From: Puffinus mauretanicus
Taxonomy: Eukaryota; Chordata; Aves; Procellariiformes; Procellariidae
Direction of reading: 5' to 3'
DNA: 64,000 bases
Assembly: GCA_023333565.1 (NCBI GenBank)
Contig: JAJKFH010001865.1
Location: forward strand, 558,001-622,000
Positions 51,559 to 62,450 of this stretch are shown one piece after another. A model generated the notes under the pieces. That model ran no database searches and was not told the origin of the DNA. It saw nothing but the letters and a program-made list of their open reading frames with translations. Numbering within the stretch: the stretch's first letter is position 1; each line of letters begins with the position of its first letter. The position numbers and the translations under genes were made by a program.

Positions 51559-51628
51559 ACAATATCTCTCCTGAGCGTGTGGAATTGGTCACTTGCAGGC
51601 CGGGCACGAATCCGCTTTTCAGACAACA

Positions 51629-51632
51629 TCAC
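51629..51632 (+). repeat. Right target-site duplication TCAC of LTR B1
   Basis: Matches 51,049-51,052. Confidence 0.85.
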
Positions 51633-52665
51633 ATTCTGCTTTACATTAAAACATAGAGACCAAAGCAATTCCTCTCCATCTATCCCCGGCAGTGTTGTTA
51701 CAAACACCAAAAAGCTTGAAACTCCTTCAAATGCATGTGGCTTCTTTCTTGAACACTGCCTTATTTAATAACATAATGATTTGCACCAAATATTTCTTCT
51801 TTTTTTATTCATGTGTTTTTCTGACCACTCAGCTTTCATTCTTTCATGTAGCTTGGAAAAGAGACTCAGAAACTCTGCAGCATGGCTTTGCTGTCCTGTT
51901 AGTTTATTGTCTCAATTTCTGCTGGGCCCGCTGTCTTTTCTTTTCTGACAAATTGACTAGCCTTCTATGCAAAATTATATAAATTAGAATTTCATTTGTC
52001 AAGGCCCCCTATGGGCCAATATATTATATTTATGTGGAATATAATCACAGTTTAGCTTAAAAAATTAAACAAACATCCCATATACTATGCTAAAATGATC
52101 CTATCATTTATGATTCTGCAACAGAATTGCTAGGAAGAAAATCATAATTAGTGACAAAAAGATATGTTCCTCTGGAGGTATGCTAATCATCCCAAATTTC
52201 TGCTGAAAGTAGCACAAGACAAGATGTAAGCGTTGGCTTTCACACCAAAAAGATGTCATCTTATGTTTATCAAAAACAAAGCCAGAAAGTATTCAATACT
52301 TTAGCTAAAATATGGGGGACTGGGAAGGGAGAGGCACCAAGGCTGGGACCGTCAGTAAAAGCTAACTGTGTTTCATTCTTACTATTTCCATAAAACAATA
52401 TTTAGGGAAAGACTAAATATTTTCCACTTTTTAAAATGTTTACAGACAATGCATTTTTTAATATGTACAATCTGTCTTATGGCATATAAATGCTCTTTAT
52501 CACATTATTCCAAATACTTCTTGCACACCTTGTAATAGAAAATTTATCATGAAAGGTATCTATTGTACAGATTCAGCTGGGATATATATGTCCCCATTCA
52601 GAAAGGTGCATAAGTGTGTGCACCAAGGGTCTCTTCACCTTGCTCAAAGTTAGGCATATAGTTAT
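51633..52665. other. Unique non-coding sequence between LTRs B1 and A2
   Basis: AT-rich, with no gene and no recognisable repeat. The 96-codon frame at 51,692-51,982 has no recognisable domain. Confidence 0.6.
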
Positions 52666-52670
52666 GGTGG
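52666..52670 (+). repeat. Left target-site duplication GGTGG of LTR A2
   Basis: Exactly repeated at 53,246-53,250. Confidence 0.9.
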
Positions 52671-52796
52671 TGTCGTGGTTTAACCTGGCAGCAGCCAAAT
52701 ACCACGCAGCCGCTCACTCACCCCCCCGCCGGGTGGGATGGGGGAGAGAATCAGAAGGATAGAAGTGAGAAAACTCGTGGGTTGAGATAAAGACAG

Positions 52797-52802
52797 TTTA
52801 AT
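52797..52802 (-). terminator. ATTAAA polyadenylation signal of LTR A2
   Basis: Minus-strand ATTAAA, in the same relative position as in copy A1. Confidence 0.6.
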
Positions 52803-52982
52803 AGGGAAAGCAAAAGCCGCGCACGCAAGCAAAGCAGAACAAGGAATTCATTCACCACTTCCCATCGGCAGGCAGGTGTTCAGCCATCGCCAGGAAAGCA
52901 GGGCTCCATCACGCGTAACGGTTACTTGGGAAGACAAGCGCCATCACTCCGAACGCCCCCCCCTCCTTCTTCTTCCCCCAGC

Positions 52983-53005
52983 TTTATATGCTGAGCATGA
53001 CGTCA
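52983..53005 (-). promoter_or_regulatory. U3 core promoter of LTR A2: CRE and TATA box
   Basis: Minus-strand TGACGTCA lies upstream of CATATAAAGC. It is directed towards lower coordinates, that is, towards LTR B1. Confidence 0.7.
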
Positions 53006-53245
53006 TATGGTATGGAATAGCCTATTGGCCAGCTGGGCCAGCCGTCCTGGCCACGGTCCCTCCCAGCCCCCTGCACATCTGGCAGGGCATGGGAAGACAA
53101 AAAGTCCTTGACTAGCATAAACAATACCTAGCAACAACCAAAACATCAGTGTGTCATCAACATTATTCTCACACTACATCCAAAACACAGCACTATACCA
53201 GTTAATAGGAAGAAAATCAACTCCATCCCAGCCAAAACCAGGACA

Positions 53246-53250
53246 GGTGG
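53246..53250 (+). repeat. Right target-site duplication GGTGG of LTR A2
   Basis: Matches 52,666-52,670. Confidence 0.9.
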
Positions 53251-55083
53251 TCAACTAAGTCTTGACTTTCACCCAGATCTTGACTTTCTGTGAAGTACTT
53301 TTAGCATGTTCTCACTCTATATCAGAGATTTCCCCAAGAAGTAGGCATGTTTTTGAGAAAAATAGGCAACACAGAAATAGTAAGACCTAACTCGGTACGT
53401 CCACTTCTTGTTTCCTTTAACCTCTTAAAAAGTATTTCTGAACACAGGTTTTGTAGAAGAAGGCCTGTTATATTCTGTTTAGCTACCTATGCTCAGGCTT
53501 TGAATGCACTGAACTGTACTTTAAGAGCGTGTATGAGGGGCACTTTTCTTTAGCTGTACTGAAAAACATTTTGCCCTCAATAAAACAATGTCAATAATGA
53601 AAGTCTTCACAATGGCACAAAAAAAAAAACAAACCTCCCTAACTTATTTTCCCTTTCATTTACTTTTCTTTTAGATGTCTGCTACCAAAGGCAGTGCTTA
53701 TTAGGTTTCCCTCTGACAAGAGAAAAATATAACATAAAACTCGAAATTTCAGGTTTGATTTTATTATACTCTTATAGTTTAGGGCTTCTGCCATATAAGA
53801 AGCTGTGATTTTCCATTTATTCGATAAAAGAAATGCATTTGCTTTAAGATATGTTCTTGTATTTTACATTTGCTGGCTCATAAGCCACCTCAAATTCTTG
53901 AAGATAAAAACATAAATTGAAGTACTGAACAAGGTCATTCCTTTGGCAGCCTTGCCAAATCCAAATCGTGTGGATAAATTATTATAGTAAGAAGTAGGAA
54001 ACATTTTTTTAAAAAAGGAAATGTTTTGTCATTCTTTTTTCAGTAAAGTTTCATTTGTTTTGTTTCACTGCAATAAGAGAAATGTGCAGAATGGCTTTGG
54101 AGGTAAAAAAAGACTTCAGAAAAACTGAGTCTGACATTAACAAAAAAATCAAAGATAATATGCTTTGGATTTTTGGATTTTAGGCTTTATTGTTTGCTCT
54201 GCTGCTATTCCATGAAAGTACATTTTGAGGGTGGACCCAGCAAAATTGTGTGTACAGTTTTTTTACTGTTCCAACTGGCTATTCTGTATCTATTTGCAGA
54301 AATGTTCAGATCAAACACTCTTCTCCATACAAGTGCTACCAGACTAGTCCCAGTCTGATGTCAGGAAAAATGTGCAAGCTTTCCTTTACAGGTGGCCAAG
54401 GTATGAGACATTTCTAGAGATGTTTTCAGTTGCAGCAGGAACCATTTCAGTCAAATCAGAGAGTTTCAAAAGCATGTAAGCCCTTTTATCTATAGATTTC
54501 TCTGCCAAAACAGCTTGGAAGAAAAACCTCATTAGGATGATCGGGTGGCAACAGCATTAACCTCAGGCATGGGTGTTGGAACCAGTTCCCTCCTTGGCCT
54601 TTAGGACCATGATTAAATCAGAAAGACCCTGATTCTTACAGAGTTGTGGGTGCTTAATTTCCACTTAAATAATTCAGTCTTACATACCTTTGAGGAGCTA
54701 GGTCTGTCTTTTTCACATCTCAAGGAGTGTCTACATCATAGGTTAGAATTAAGACCACTCCAGTTAAATTCAGGAACAAAACCTGGACCCTGCCACCACA
54801 CCAGATAACCCTATGATGGATAACAGAATAAATTTCTGGTTCTGCAACTCAAAGTACCCACACTGGGATGAACCAAATAGCTCTACCTTGTGTTTCTTGT
54901 GGAGTACAATGAAATCAGTGCTAACTTAGGAGTCTTGCAACATTGTACGTGTGTATTGTGTGTGTGCTCTTTCCCATCCATAATATAGACCCAGATTATT
55001 TATCTGTTTCACAAGGACATTGTGAGGATGAGATATACTGACAAACGTGAAACACTGATGGCCATGATTTTAAGACTGAACCA
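53251..55083. other. Unique non-coding sequence between LTRs A2 and B2
   Basis: No gene, RNA gene or recognisable repeat apart from a short A-run near 53,620. Frames of 61-68 codons have no recognisable domains. Confidence 0.6.
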
Positions 55084-55087
55084 GTAA
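55084..55087 (+). repeat. Left target-site duplication GTAA of LTR B2
   Basis: Exactly repeated at 55,642-55,645 (TTAC in the orientation of the LTR). Confidence 0.85.
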
Positions 55088-55641
55088 TGTTGTCCAAAAA
55101 CCGGATTCGTGCCCGGCGTGCAAGTAACCAATTCCACACGCTCAGGAGAGATATTGTTTTATTCAGGCCTGGGTGCTCGGTGGACTTGCCACAAATCAAG
55201 CACACCTGGTCTAATCACCTTTCTGCTTCTATCCTGGCTTCTCATGCATATTTTAAGTTTCTCTTTTACATATTCATTGAATTTCCGAGAACTAATTATA
55301 ATATTACATCATCCTAGACACATGCGCACTAAAGTCTTTAGGGTCTTCTTGAGGATCTCGAGTGGTCTCTGGTGGTTGGTAGGGTAGTAAACTCTTCATG
55401 AATCTGTTCCTTTCTTTCCTTCTATGGTCGAGGTTTGTCTCCGAGCCATGTCTGGACCACATTCATTTATAGTTCTTAATTTCAAGGTTAATCATTACTA
55501 GGGTCTAACAATGCTACACACCTGCAAACACGATACCTGCTAGTTACCTAACTCCTAAGCAACAAGTCTTCATTGTTTAGAATTAAAGAAGCGAGCAGTA
55601 TGGAATAAGAGGTACTGTAACAGACTGTACCTACTGCATCA
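55088..55641 (-). mobile_element. Solo LTR, ERV family B, inverted copy B2
   Basis: On the minus strand this begins TGATGCAGTAGG and ends GGACAACA, aligning end to end with 51,053-51,628. It is 554 bp long, with small deletions relative to B1. The AATAAA signal is conserved (55,158-55,163 minus). The site equivalent to the TATA box reads TAGAAG (55,226-55,231 minus), so the promoter is probably damaged. Perfect GTAA duplications flank it and differ from the TCAC of B1, so the two were separate insertions. Open frames (76 and 92 codons) inside it mirror the antisense frames of B1 because both read the same LTR, and they are not genes. Confidence 0.88.
55158..55163 (-). terminator. AATAAA polyadenylation signal of LTR B2
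   Basis: The plus strand reads TTTATT. It is homologous to 51,553-51,558 in LTR B1. Confidence 0.65.
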
Positions 55642-55645
55642 GTAA
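55642..55645 (+). repeat. Right target-site duplication GTAA of LTR B2
   Basis: Matches 55,084-55,087. Confidence 0.85.
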
Positions 55646-58348
55646 CATTTATCAATTGAAAATTATTATAAAGTGAAAGTATTAGACAAGCCCTGCAAAA
55701 TGAGGTTGTGAAGCTGAACCAGGAGAACACTGGTTGGGAAAAGAGCTGCAGGCTAAGCTTACTAGAAAGAAAAAAAATCTTCAGAGAAAATACTGATAGT
55801 AAATGATAATTTTGTTAGATTTCTTCCCTTTGCAGACTGCTTTCTATTCTACAGGTTCAACAAGGAGCATGCAAAAAATGAAGCTTTCCTTAAACCCACA
55901 TGGAAGAATGAAAAAAGCCCATGCAATCATCACCCATAAGTCTCCTCAGGGTTTTTTTCTTACACAAAGTTCTTCAGTCATAAAATTCAAAAGCTAAAAT
56001 TTGATTAGGACTACTTCCAAAAGTATTTGTCACCTCTGTTACTAAGGCTTTCTCGTGCTTATTTTTTTTTATGAACGTGCAGAGGCATTGGTTTTAAAGA
56101 CAGATAGTCTAAATTAACTCAGCAGTGCCAGACACATTGCAATTGACAGTGTTTAAGGAAGCATACTGCAGGGCTGAACTCAGGTCTTGACATACTTCAT
56201 GGAACAAAGTAATGCAATAATATGCAAGGCCTTTCATCCAAGGATCACAAAGCATTGATAGAAGTGCATAAGTTGGTAATAAGATTTCTGGTTTACAGCA
56301 GAGGAAATTGTGCCTAGATATTTGATTTTTTTTATTCACACAGAGCATGAGTTTTTTGTAGCAGTTGCCAGAGTCACCTACCTACTGCTCTGAAGTAGAC
56401 CACAGCATTGCCTGGAGCTAGAAAGTCCATCCCAATAAAAAATAACAGGTTTATGGCTTTGTTTGAGAAGGAACCTGAAAGTCTTTAGCCTCTGGGCTAG
56501 AGCAAATACAAGGGTATCCCAGGTTTAAGTTGAGTTTTATGTCAGCTGTATGGCAAGCAGTGTGGGAACCACTGATCAACAAAACTGCCACAGACCATGG
56601 AAGATGGTCCTGACACCCAGACCTGACACAACTGCCAGGGTGGTGAGTCCCAGGGTGACAGCTAGCTCCTACCCCACAGCTGTAGATTTGTACTTTGGTG
56701 CCTCCACAGTAGACCATGCAGGGCTCCCTGGGAATCCTGCCTCTAATTTCTTGAAAGATCACTGAATCTAAATGTCAAAACCATCTTGAGTTCAACTAAT
56801 AGGTATCCTCCAACAAAATTTTTTTTCCCTGTGTAAATTTCCAAGCAGTTTTATATCTTTGTGCTCTCCTTGACAAACATTGAGCAAAATAACTTAGCAC
56901 ACACATGCATGTTCATAAAATCAATGTGCAGGAAGGACAAGGAAAAGTCTCAATAGAAACCTGAAAGATAGGCATACTGGTTATGCCTGTTGACTTCTCC
57001 CAGAGATTTGCTGATCCTTTCAGTCTTTATCAAAGAATCAGCCAAGTGCTTTAAAAGGTGTTTGATTAGCAAGGGTCCTTAGTGTGGAGACAATTAAACA
57101 CTGCTCTATGTTAAAATAATGAGATTTGGTGAGAAAAGGTAGATAATTCTGCCCGGCAGAGGGCTATAACAATTACCTTGTGAAGAGACAAGATTACTTC
57201 AGGAAGGAGTTGTCTGAAGTTTATGGAAGATATATGAAAGAGAGGTTTATGCAAAAGGTTTTGATCTGCACTAACGATATTTTCCAAGGGGAAAAATGAT
57301 CGTCGAAAAAAAACACCTTGACTTTCTGAGTGCAATTTATGCCTTGCAAAGCCTGTGAGCCACTTAAACCAAGTTAAGCTTCAAAATTCCTGGGATTAAG
57401 CTAAATTCTTATAAATCCTATATATAATTATGTAAAACTCCTGACATATCTGTCTTCTTAATATTTCCTGTATGCTGCTAACATCCCAGGCTGGGATTTT
57501 CTAGCCAGTCTAAAGGAATAATGCACCACACTGTTTTGAAAATCCTAGCATCAGGTGACTGTACTAAGATTACCTATTTATACTACTGGTAAGTAAGTAA
57601 TATTTTGAAATAGTTCAGTTCTGTTGCAATATGAATTATTTCTACAGTCTTGTGGCAAACTAAATAAAATTACAAAAAAAAAAACCAACAGTGTAATAGC
57701 ATCTGTTTAAAGAAATCTGTTTGTGAGCAGTGGTCTCACTGTATTGAAGAGAACAGTGCCTAGGATCTTTGAGAGATGTCACAGGTTTAAGTGATTTGAA
57801 TTTCCACCTCTGCCATCCAGGATGCAAAGAGACATCAAGTCCCAGTTGAACTGACAAGGGAAAAAAATAGAGTCTCCCTATAACTCCTGTGATAAGAGAG
57901 AGAAAGAAAGATTAGGGTTTGAATCTTGTTTCACTGTTCCCTTATAATATAGGAAATCCTTGCTGATACACACATTCAACTTTGTTTTCTAGTTTCATTG
58001 CATTACATGTCCAGACGAGGAAATGGCAATAATATTTCTTCCCTGAAAAAGCTATGCTTTAGACTTGTTCCTGTCTATCAGGACCTTGTCTCTACTTGAT
58101 TAAAAGGAACAAGGACTGACAGTTCACATCTGCTCCTTTTTACACAGAGGTGTCCTGTCCTCTTTACTTTCCTCACTCTTCTGAAAGAGAAGCAAACTAA
58201 TTCTCTGTTTAACAATAATAATTTCTTCTGTAAAAGGAAGGTAATTAGTTACCCAGTCTACCTATTTGCAGCTTGTGACAATTCAGGGAGATTATCTCAG
58301 ATTTAGTGTATATCACAGCACAGACTAAAACCTTTCTATTGTAGATAT

Positions 58349-58380
58349 GGGGAAGGGGAGATGGGAACATGGGGGACGGG
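58349..58380 (+). other. Canonical G-quadruplex motif
   Basis: Five G-tracts (4, 4, 3, 5 and 3 G bases) are separated by loops of 2, 4, 5 and 2 bases, which satisfies the usual G3+N1-7 rule. It lies in otherwise AT-rich DNA with no adjacent gene. Confidence 0.75.
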
Positions 58381-59439
58381 ACTTTTTTTGCTCATATAGC
58401 TTATGCTAACTCCTCAAGAGTTTATTTAATGTTATAGGAATGCATGCTATGGTACAGCAATGTTGTCACAAAATTGATCTGTAAAACACATAAACAGAAG
58501 TCTCTGGTGTGGACTTTACCTCAGTAACCTACATTCCTTCATTTAACCAGCCTGCAACAACATGTTCACTCAGACAACTTCATTTCCTAACTTATCACAG
58601 AGTTGAGGACCAGAGACCACCTTTCAGTCCCCAAAACTCTCACTGTAAGGAGTTTGGCTTCTTGCTGTTCCCTCAACACAGAGAGTTTCAAAAGAAAGGC
58701 AGAACATTAACAGCTGGCAACAGTTTCCTGCCTCATCCTGCCAGAAGTGATGAACAAGCATCTAGATTGTCCGGTTAATAAATGATGTACAGCACTAAGT
58801 GATACTTGAAATGATACATTGAATCCCCTTTCTGTAACTTGCATGTCACAAAATTCATCAGTCTGAAAATGATTTTTTTTTTTTCCCTGAAGAAACAAAC
58901 TCATTTTAAATATAGAAATCCCTTTGAAGTACACCTTGAGTTGTTTTAAATGTGCTTGTTTAGCAAAATAATCCCTGTGGTAAAGTATAGCTTCTACATT
59001 TCTGAATTTTTTTAGTGTGACATAGCTTCATAGCTTCAAAAATTAATACTCAACACATGCTGGTAGCAATCAGATTTCTGTCACACACATGGTCACCCAT
59101 ACAGCTCCTTTCCTATTCATATGTATAACTATTCATACGGTCATAATATTTTAAAGAGGCATTTAGATTAGAAATAATTAATACCATGCTAACAGTCATT
59201 TTTCCTTACAGGAAGCAGGTTTGATAAGAAAAACTTTGGCAAAAGGAAAAATTCTTTACGACATTTCTCAGAAGCCAAAGTGCAGTTCACAGGGTAGCAC
59301 TTTACAGGGCACGCTAGGAAGACCAAATGCTCGTACGTTGGCTACATGACTGATTTGCTGAGTTTTAGTATTTGTAAGATATCTCCTACTCGAATATTTA
59401 CAGCCTTTTGAAATGTTACAAAACCCATAGATTTAGGTG

Positions 59440-59930
59440 AAAAATGGTCAGTTTAGACATGATGGGATCGATTTAAGAAGCAAGGATGAGTTGGCTTTTC
59501 TCGTATATAGCACATACAAAGTGGCTAACTTTGTATGAAGATGGTCCACTGTGCTCATAAGCCCCATGAGTAACGAAGGGCTCTTTTGTATGGGACACTA
59601 TTGCCTAGCGCAAGTGCTGGAATTGCTACAGCCTGGTTGTCCAGATAACATAGCCTTTTTTCTAGGGTTTTATGAGTCTGAGCAAGCAAAAAAAGCTTTG
59701 GCTGGAGTCAAAGGTGTGTCAAAAGTATAGTCCTGGTAATGTGGCCTCAACAGAGCCATGTGTAATCAATAGCAACAGAATAAATACAGTGAGTGTCTCA
59801 GCACCACTTTTAGTGGCATAGACATTAAAACGGCTGCAACAGCTGTAACCTGTGTCTGTAAACTCTTAAATGTTGACATTAAGCGCAATTGTGCCTGCAA
59901 CAAACATCTGCATTTGTCTTCAGGAAAATC
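59440..59930. other. Candidate conserved non-coding element
   Basis: The sequence is balanced, with few homopolymers and several CpG sites unusual for this AT-rich window (for example GGGATCGATT, GAGTAACGAAGGG, CCTAGCGCAAG, AAAACGGCTG and TTAAGCGCAATTG). It contains GATA-like CCAGATAAC and E-box-like CAGCTG words. These are typical of vertebrate enhancers, but conservation cannot be assessed here. Confidence 0.3.
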
Positions 59931-62089
59931 TAATCTCACTAATCTTGATCAAGCATTACTTTTCTCCCTTTCTCTCTGTTCCCTGCTCACTGAACACACA
60001 CCAAGTTTTAGACTCTTAAAAAACTATATGGAATTTACATATAATGTTGATCAGGCATCCTCGTATTATCTATTGTACAGTCTCTTTAAAACAGAAAGTT
60101 GTCTAGTATTTCCCACTTTGTCCAACTATTTTCCTTCCTAAACTCAGCTTCGGAGTGCTTCTGTTTCTAGCCTCTACAGGGGCTGCCACAGATCAGCAAA
60201 GAGCACATGCACAGATTAATCTTGATCATTATATCGACAACTTGATTCAACAGCATTGTATGATGGACACATTAGATCATTCTGTGTATCATGTAACCTA
60301 CCTGTCTGTACAGGGGAAAAAATAAGATTCTTAATAGGTGAATGTACAGTAGATGCATACATAGACCATTCAGAACTATTTCAATGAAGCAAGCTAACCA
60401 TGTATAGCACTCAAATAATTATATGATTTAAGGAATTGCAATTTTTTCCATTTTTACAAACCTTTTTCTTCCCTGAGAAGTGGTTGCATAGACGGACATT
60501 ATAGTGTCTGCTGATGATTTACCACCAGTCAAATATGCTTCAGTTAGTGCACTTGGCTCTGTGAAAACATCAAGGGGGAGGGGATATTTAGGAAGGCACC
60601 TCCATTGTGCATTCACCACTCCTTTAAAAAAGAATAAGCAAATATGAACTTCAAATATGCAGAGATCAAAAATGTATTTCATCTAGTTTTGCAGTACCTT
60701 TACAGGTTTTCAGATGTATTCCTCTGCCTCTATGCAAAGCTCATTCTCTAATTTGTTTTCTGCTTGCTTCCCCTTCATTCAGTTCCTGTTGTTCAACCTT
60801 GCCTGCTGTCTACTAGTAGTCACTAAATATTCAGGTTTTGCTAATCTCTTGTCAGCTGCTCAGTCAGACAGCACTGTTCAGCTTTGTTTCTCTGCAGCAG
60901 GAGGATGATTTTAGGCCTTCAGGTAAACTCTTTCTTACCTTCAAAGTGGCTACCCTTTCTGACATCTAAAGAAGGGAAATTTCATTCCCACTGTAATGCA
61001 GTTGTAACATTGCAGAGAAAAAGTGCATGAATAACATTTATCTTTGCTATCTGAAAATGAAGTGATGTAACATGGAATTAGCTATTGATGTGACTTGTGT
61101 TGCTTCCTTGCTAAGGCAAATTTAGGCAGTAGTCACCTGACTGGTAGACAATTGCTATGATACCTAAAACCAGCTAAAAATCGGCTCACGTCAAAGCAAG
61201 ACCAGACAAGTCCTGAAGCGCTGCACTATTAGGTCAGTACAAAGCCTGTGTCCTTTTACAAGTAATGTCAAAATCGTATTTGTTGGGCTGCAGCACTGAG
61301 CTAGCGATAAGTTGTCAGACAATCTGGCTTTCCCTCAGACCTATAGGCCGGAGAACTCAAAAGCCTTCCTGGGTCTGAGATTACAGATGCAGCCTTCTGA
61401 TTCAAGTCTTTGCAAAATCTGAGCCTGTGGCTGGGAGCAAGGCTATCAAACTATTCTCTTGGCCCTGGAGAAACTATTGTATCTCAGTACCTTTAATGTT
61501 GCCCAGCCATGATGTTTCAAACTAGCTACAAATAGCAAAGAAAGACGACTTTTGCTATTTCCTATTCTTACTTTCACTTTATCTATCTAAACATTGAAGT
61601 TGAGAAGGAACTGCATTTCATGCAGCAGTATTATTTGTGGTGAAGTTTGTTTGTGATGGTAAGTAGCCTGCCAAAAATGGCTTCATGAGATGGGGGTGGG
61701 GTGAGTGGGGGTATTTTCCATGAACTAGAAGTTTCCCAAGGTGAAGATTTTCTATTAAAACTCTGAAAACTGTGTTTTCCAGACATGACTTTCTTGACTA
61801 CTTTTGGCCTCTTGACAATGTAACATTATCCTGGGATTCATTCCTGTCTTAACCACCTTGGTGGAAGTCATTTATCTATATTTGTTACGTATCCGCATGA
61901 CCTACATTTATCAAGTACAGAATTCCAAGAGATCATGTAGACAATCTGAAGGGAGAAAGACTTTTTTAATCTATTAATTTGTAGCTATAGATAATGAATG
62001 AACACCTTTTTTTAATAGTCCTTGATCAAAGTTTTTAATCAGTTTCAAAGGCTCAAACACTGCAGATGCTTCCTGGGACAAAATTCTGT

Positions 62090-62450
62090 CTTTCAGGTCC
62101 CCCCATTCAGACAAGCCTGCAGGGCGGGTGCCACGAAACAATAATACCTTCCTTCTGTATGGCAAGATGCCCTGGTCTGCAGCCCCCTATTTTATTGTTA
62201 GGTGAACAGTGTAGTCATTCTGCTCCTCTGATGTTTCTTTGGTGATGCCCTCTGATCCCATTGCCTAGTCACATATTGCTAACAGGGGTGTTATTGTGGC
62301 CATCTGACACGCTGGCCTAATCAATAACCAAGATGTGCAAAAAAAAGGGAGTTCTCTGGTGAGCCTCTGCAGCCTCCTGTGTGAGGAAACATCTAATTAT
62401 AAGCGGCAGTACCCACACTGCCCTCTTCAAAACACTGGCCTGGGGCATGT
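62090..62450. other. Candidate conserved non-coding element
   Basis: The sequence is balanced and low in repeats. It has a TTTTATTGTT (SOX-like ATTGTT) word near 62,190 and CCTAATCAATAACC near 62,314. There is no open frame of note apart from a 63-codon minus frame just upstream (61,974-62,165). The role is inferred from composition only. Confidence 0.25.

Larger units (their letters stand above)
51053..51628 (+). mobile_element. Solo LTR, ERV family B (ERV1-like by 4-bp duplication), copy B1
   Basis: The element starts TGATGCAGTAGG and ends AGACAACA, the TG...CA format of retroviral LTRs. It is 576 bp long with perfect TCAC duplications. A TATAAA box lies at 51,485-51,490 and AATAAA at 51,553-51,558, giving a sensible U3-R-U5 order. 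The R/U5 part contains GCTTGATTTGTGGCAAGTCC and GAGCGTGTGGAATTGGTCAC. A second, inverted copy lies at 55,088-55,641, and comparing the two fixed the ends. No internal viral genes remain. The 4-bp duplication fits gammaretrovirus/ERV1-type integrases. The 126-codon minus-strand and 85-codon plus-strand frames across it are LTR sequence, not genes. Confidence 0.88.
52671..53245 (-). mobile_element. Solo LTR, avian ERV (same family as 32,395), copy A2
   Basis: Plus-strand sequence starts TGTCGTGGTTTAACC and ends GCCAAAACCAGGACA, so both termini are canonical (TGTCCTGG on the minus strand). The copy is 575 bp and aligns along its whole length with 32,395-32,974. Shared words include CACTTCCCAT, GGCAGGCAGGTGTTCAGCCA and CGCGTAACGGTTACTTGGGA, which shows that both belong to one subfamily. 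The U3 keeps the CRE TGACGTCA (52,998-53,005) and a TATAAA box (52,983-52,988 minus); ATTAAA is at 52,797-52,802 (minus). The perfect GGTGG duplication differs from that of copy A1, proving an independent insertion. It lies between the two inverted family-B LTRs. Confidence 0.93.

Noticed and set aside
51330..51710. 126-codon minus-strand frame, with a closely similar frame at 55,087-55,387 on the plus strand, suggesting a conserved protein
   Set aside because: Both frames read the antisense strand of the same LTR in its two inverted copies. The similarity comes from shared LTR DNA, the frames diverge by frameshift, and no domain is recognisable.
51049..55645. The LTR cluster as a single provirus with 5' and 3' LTRs
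   Set aside because: Proviral LTRs lie in the same orientation and share one target duplication. Here the B copies are inverted with different duplications, and the A copy has its own, so these are three separate solo LTRs.
61692..61711. G-rich run as a G-quadruplex
   Set aside because: Only three G-tracts of adequate length are present, so the canonical four-tract rule is not met.
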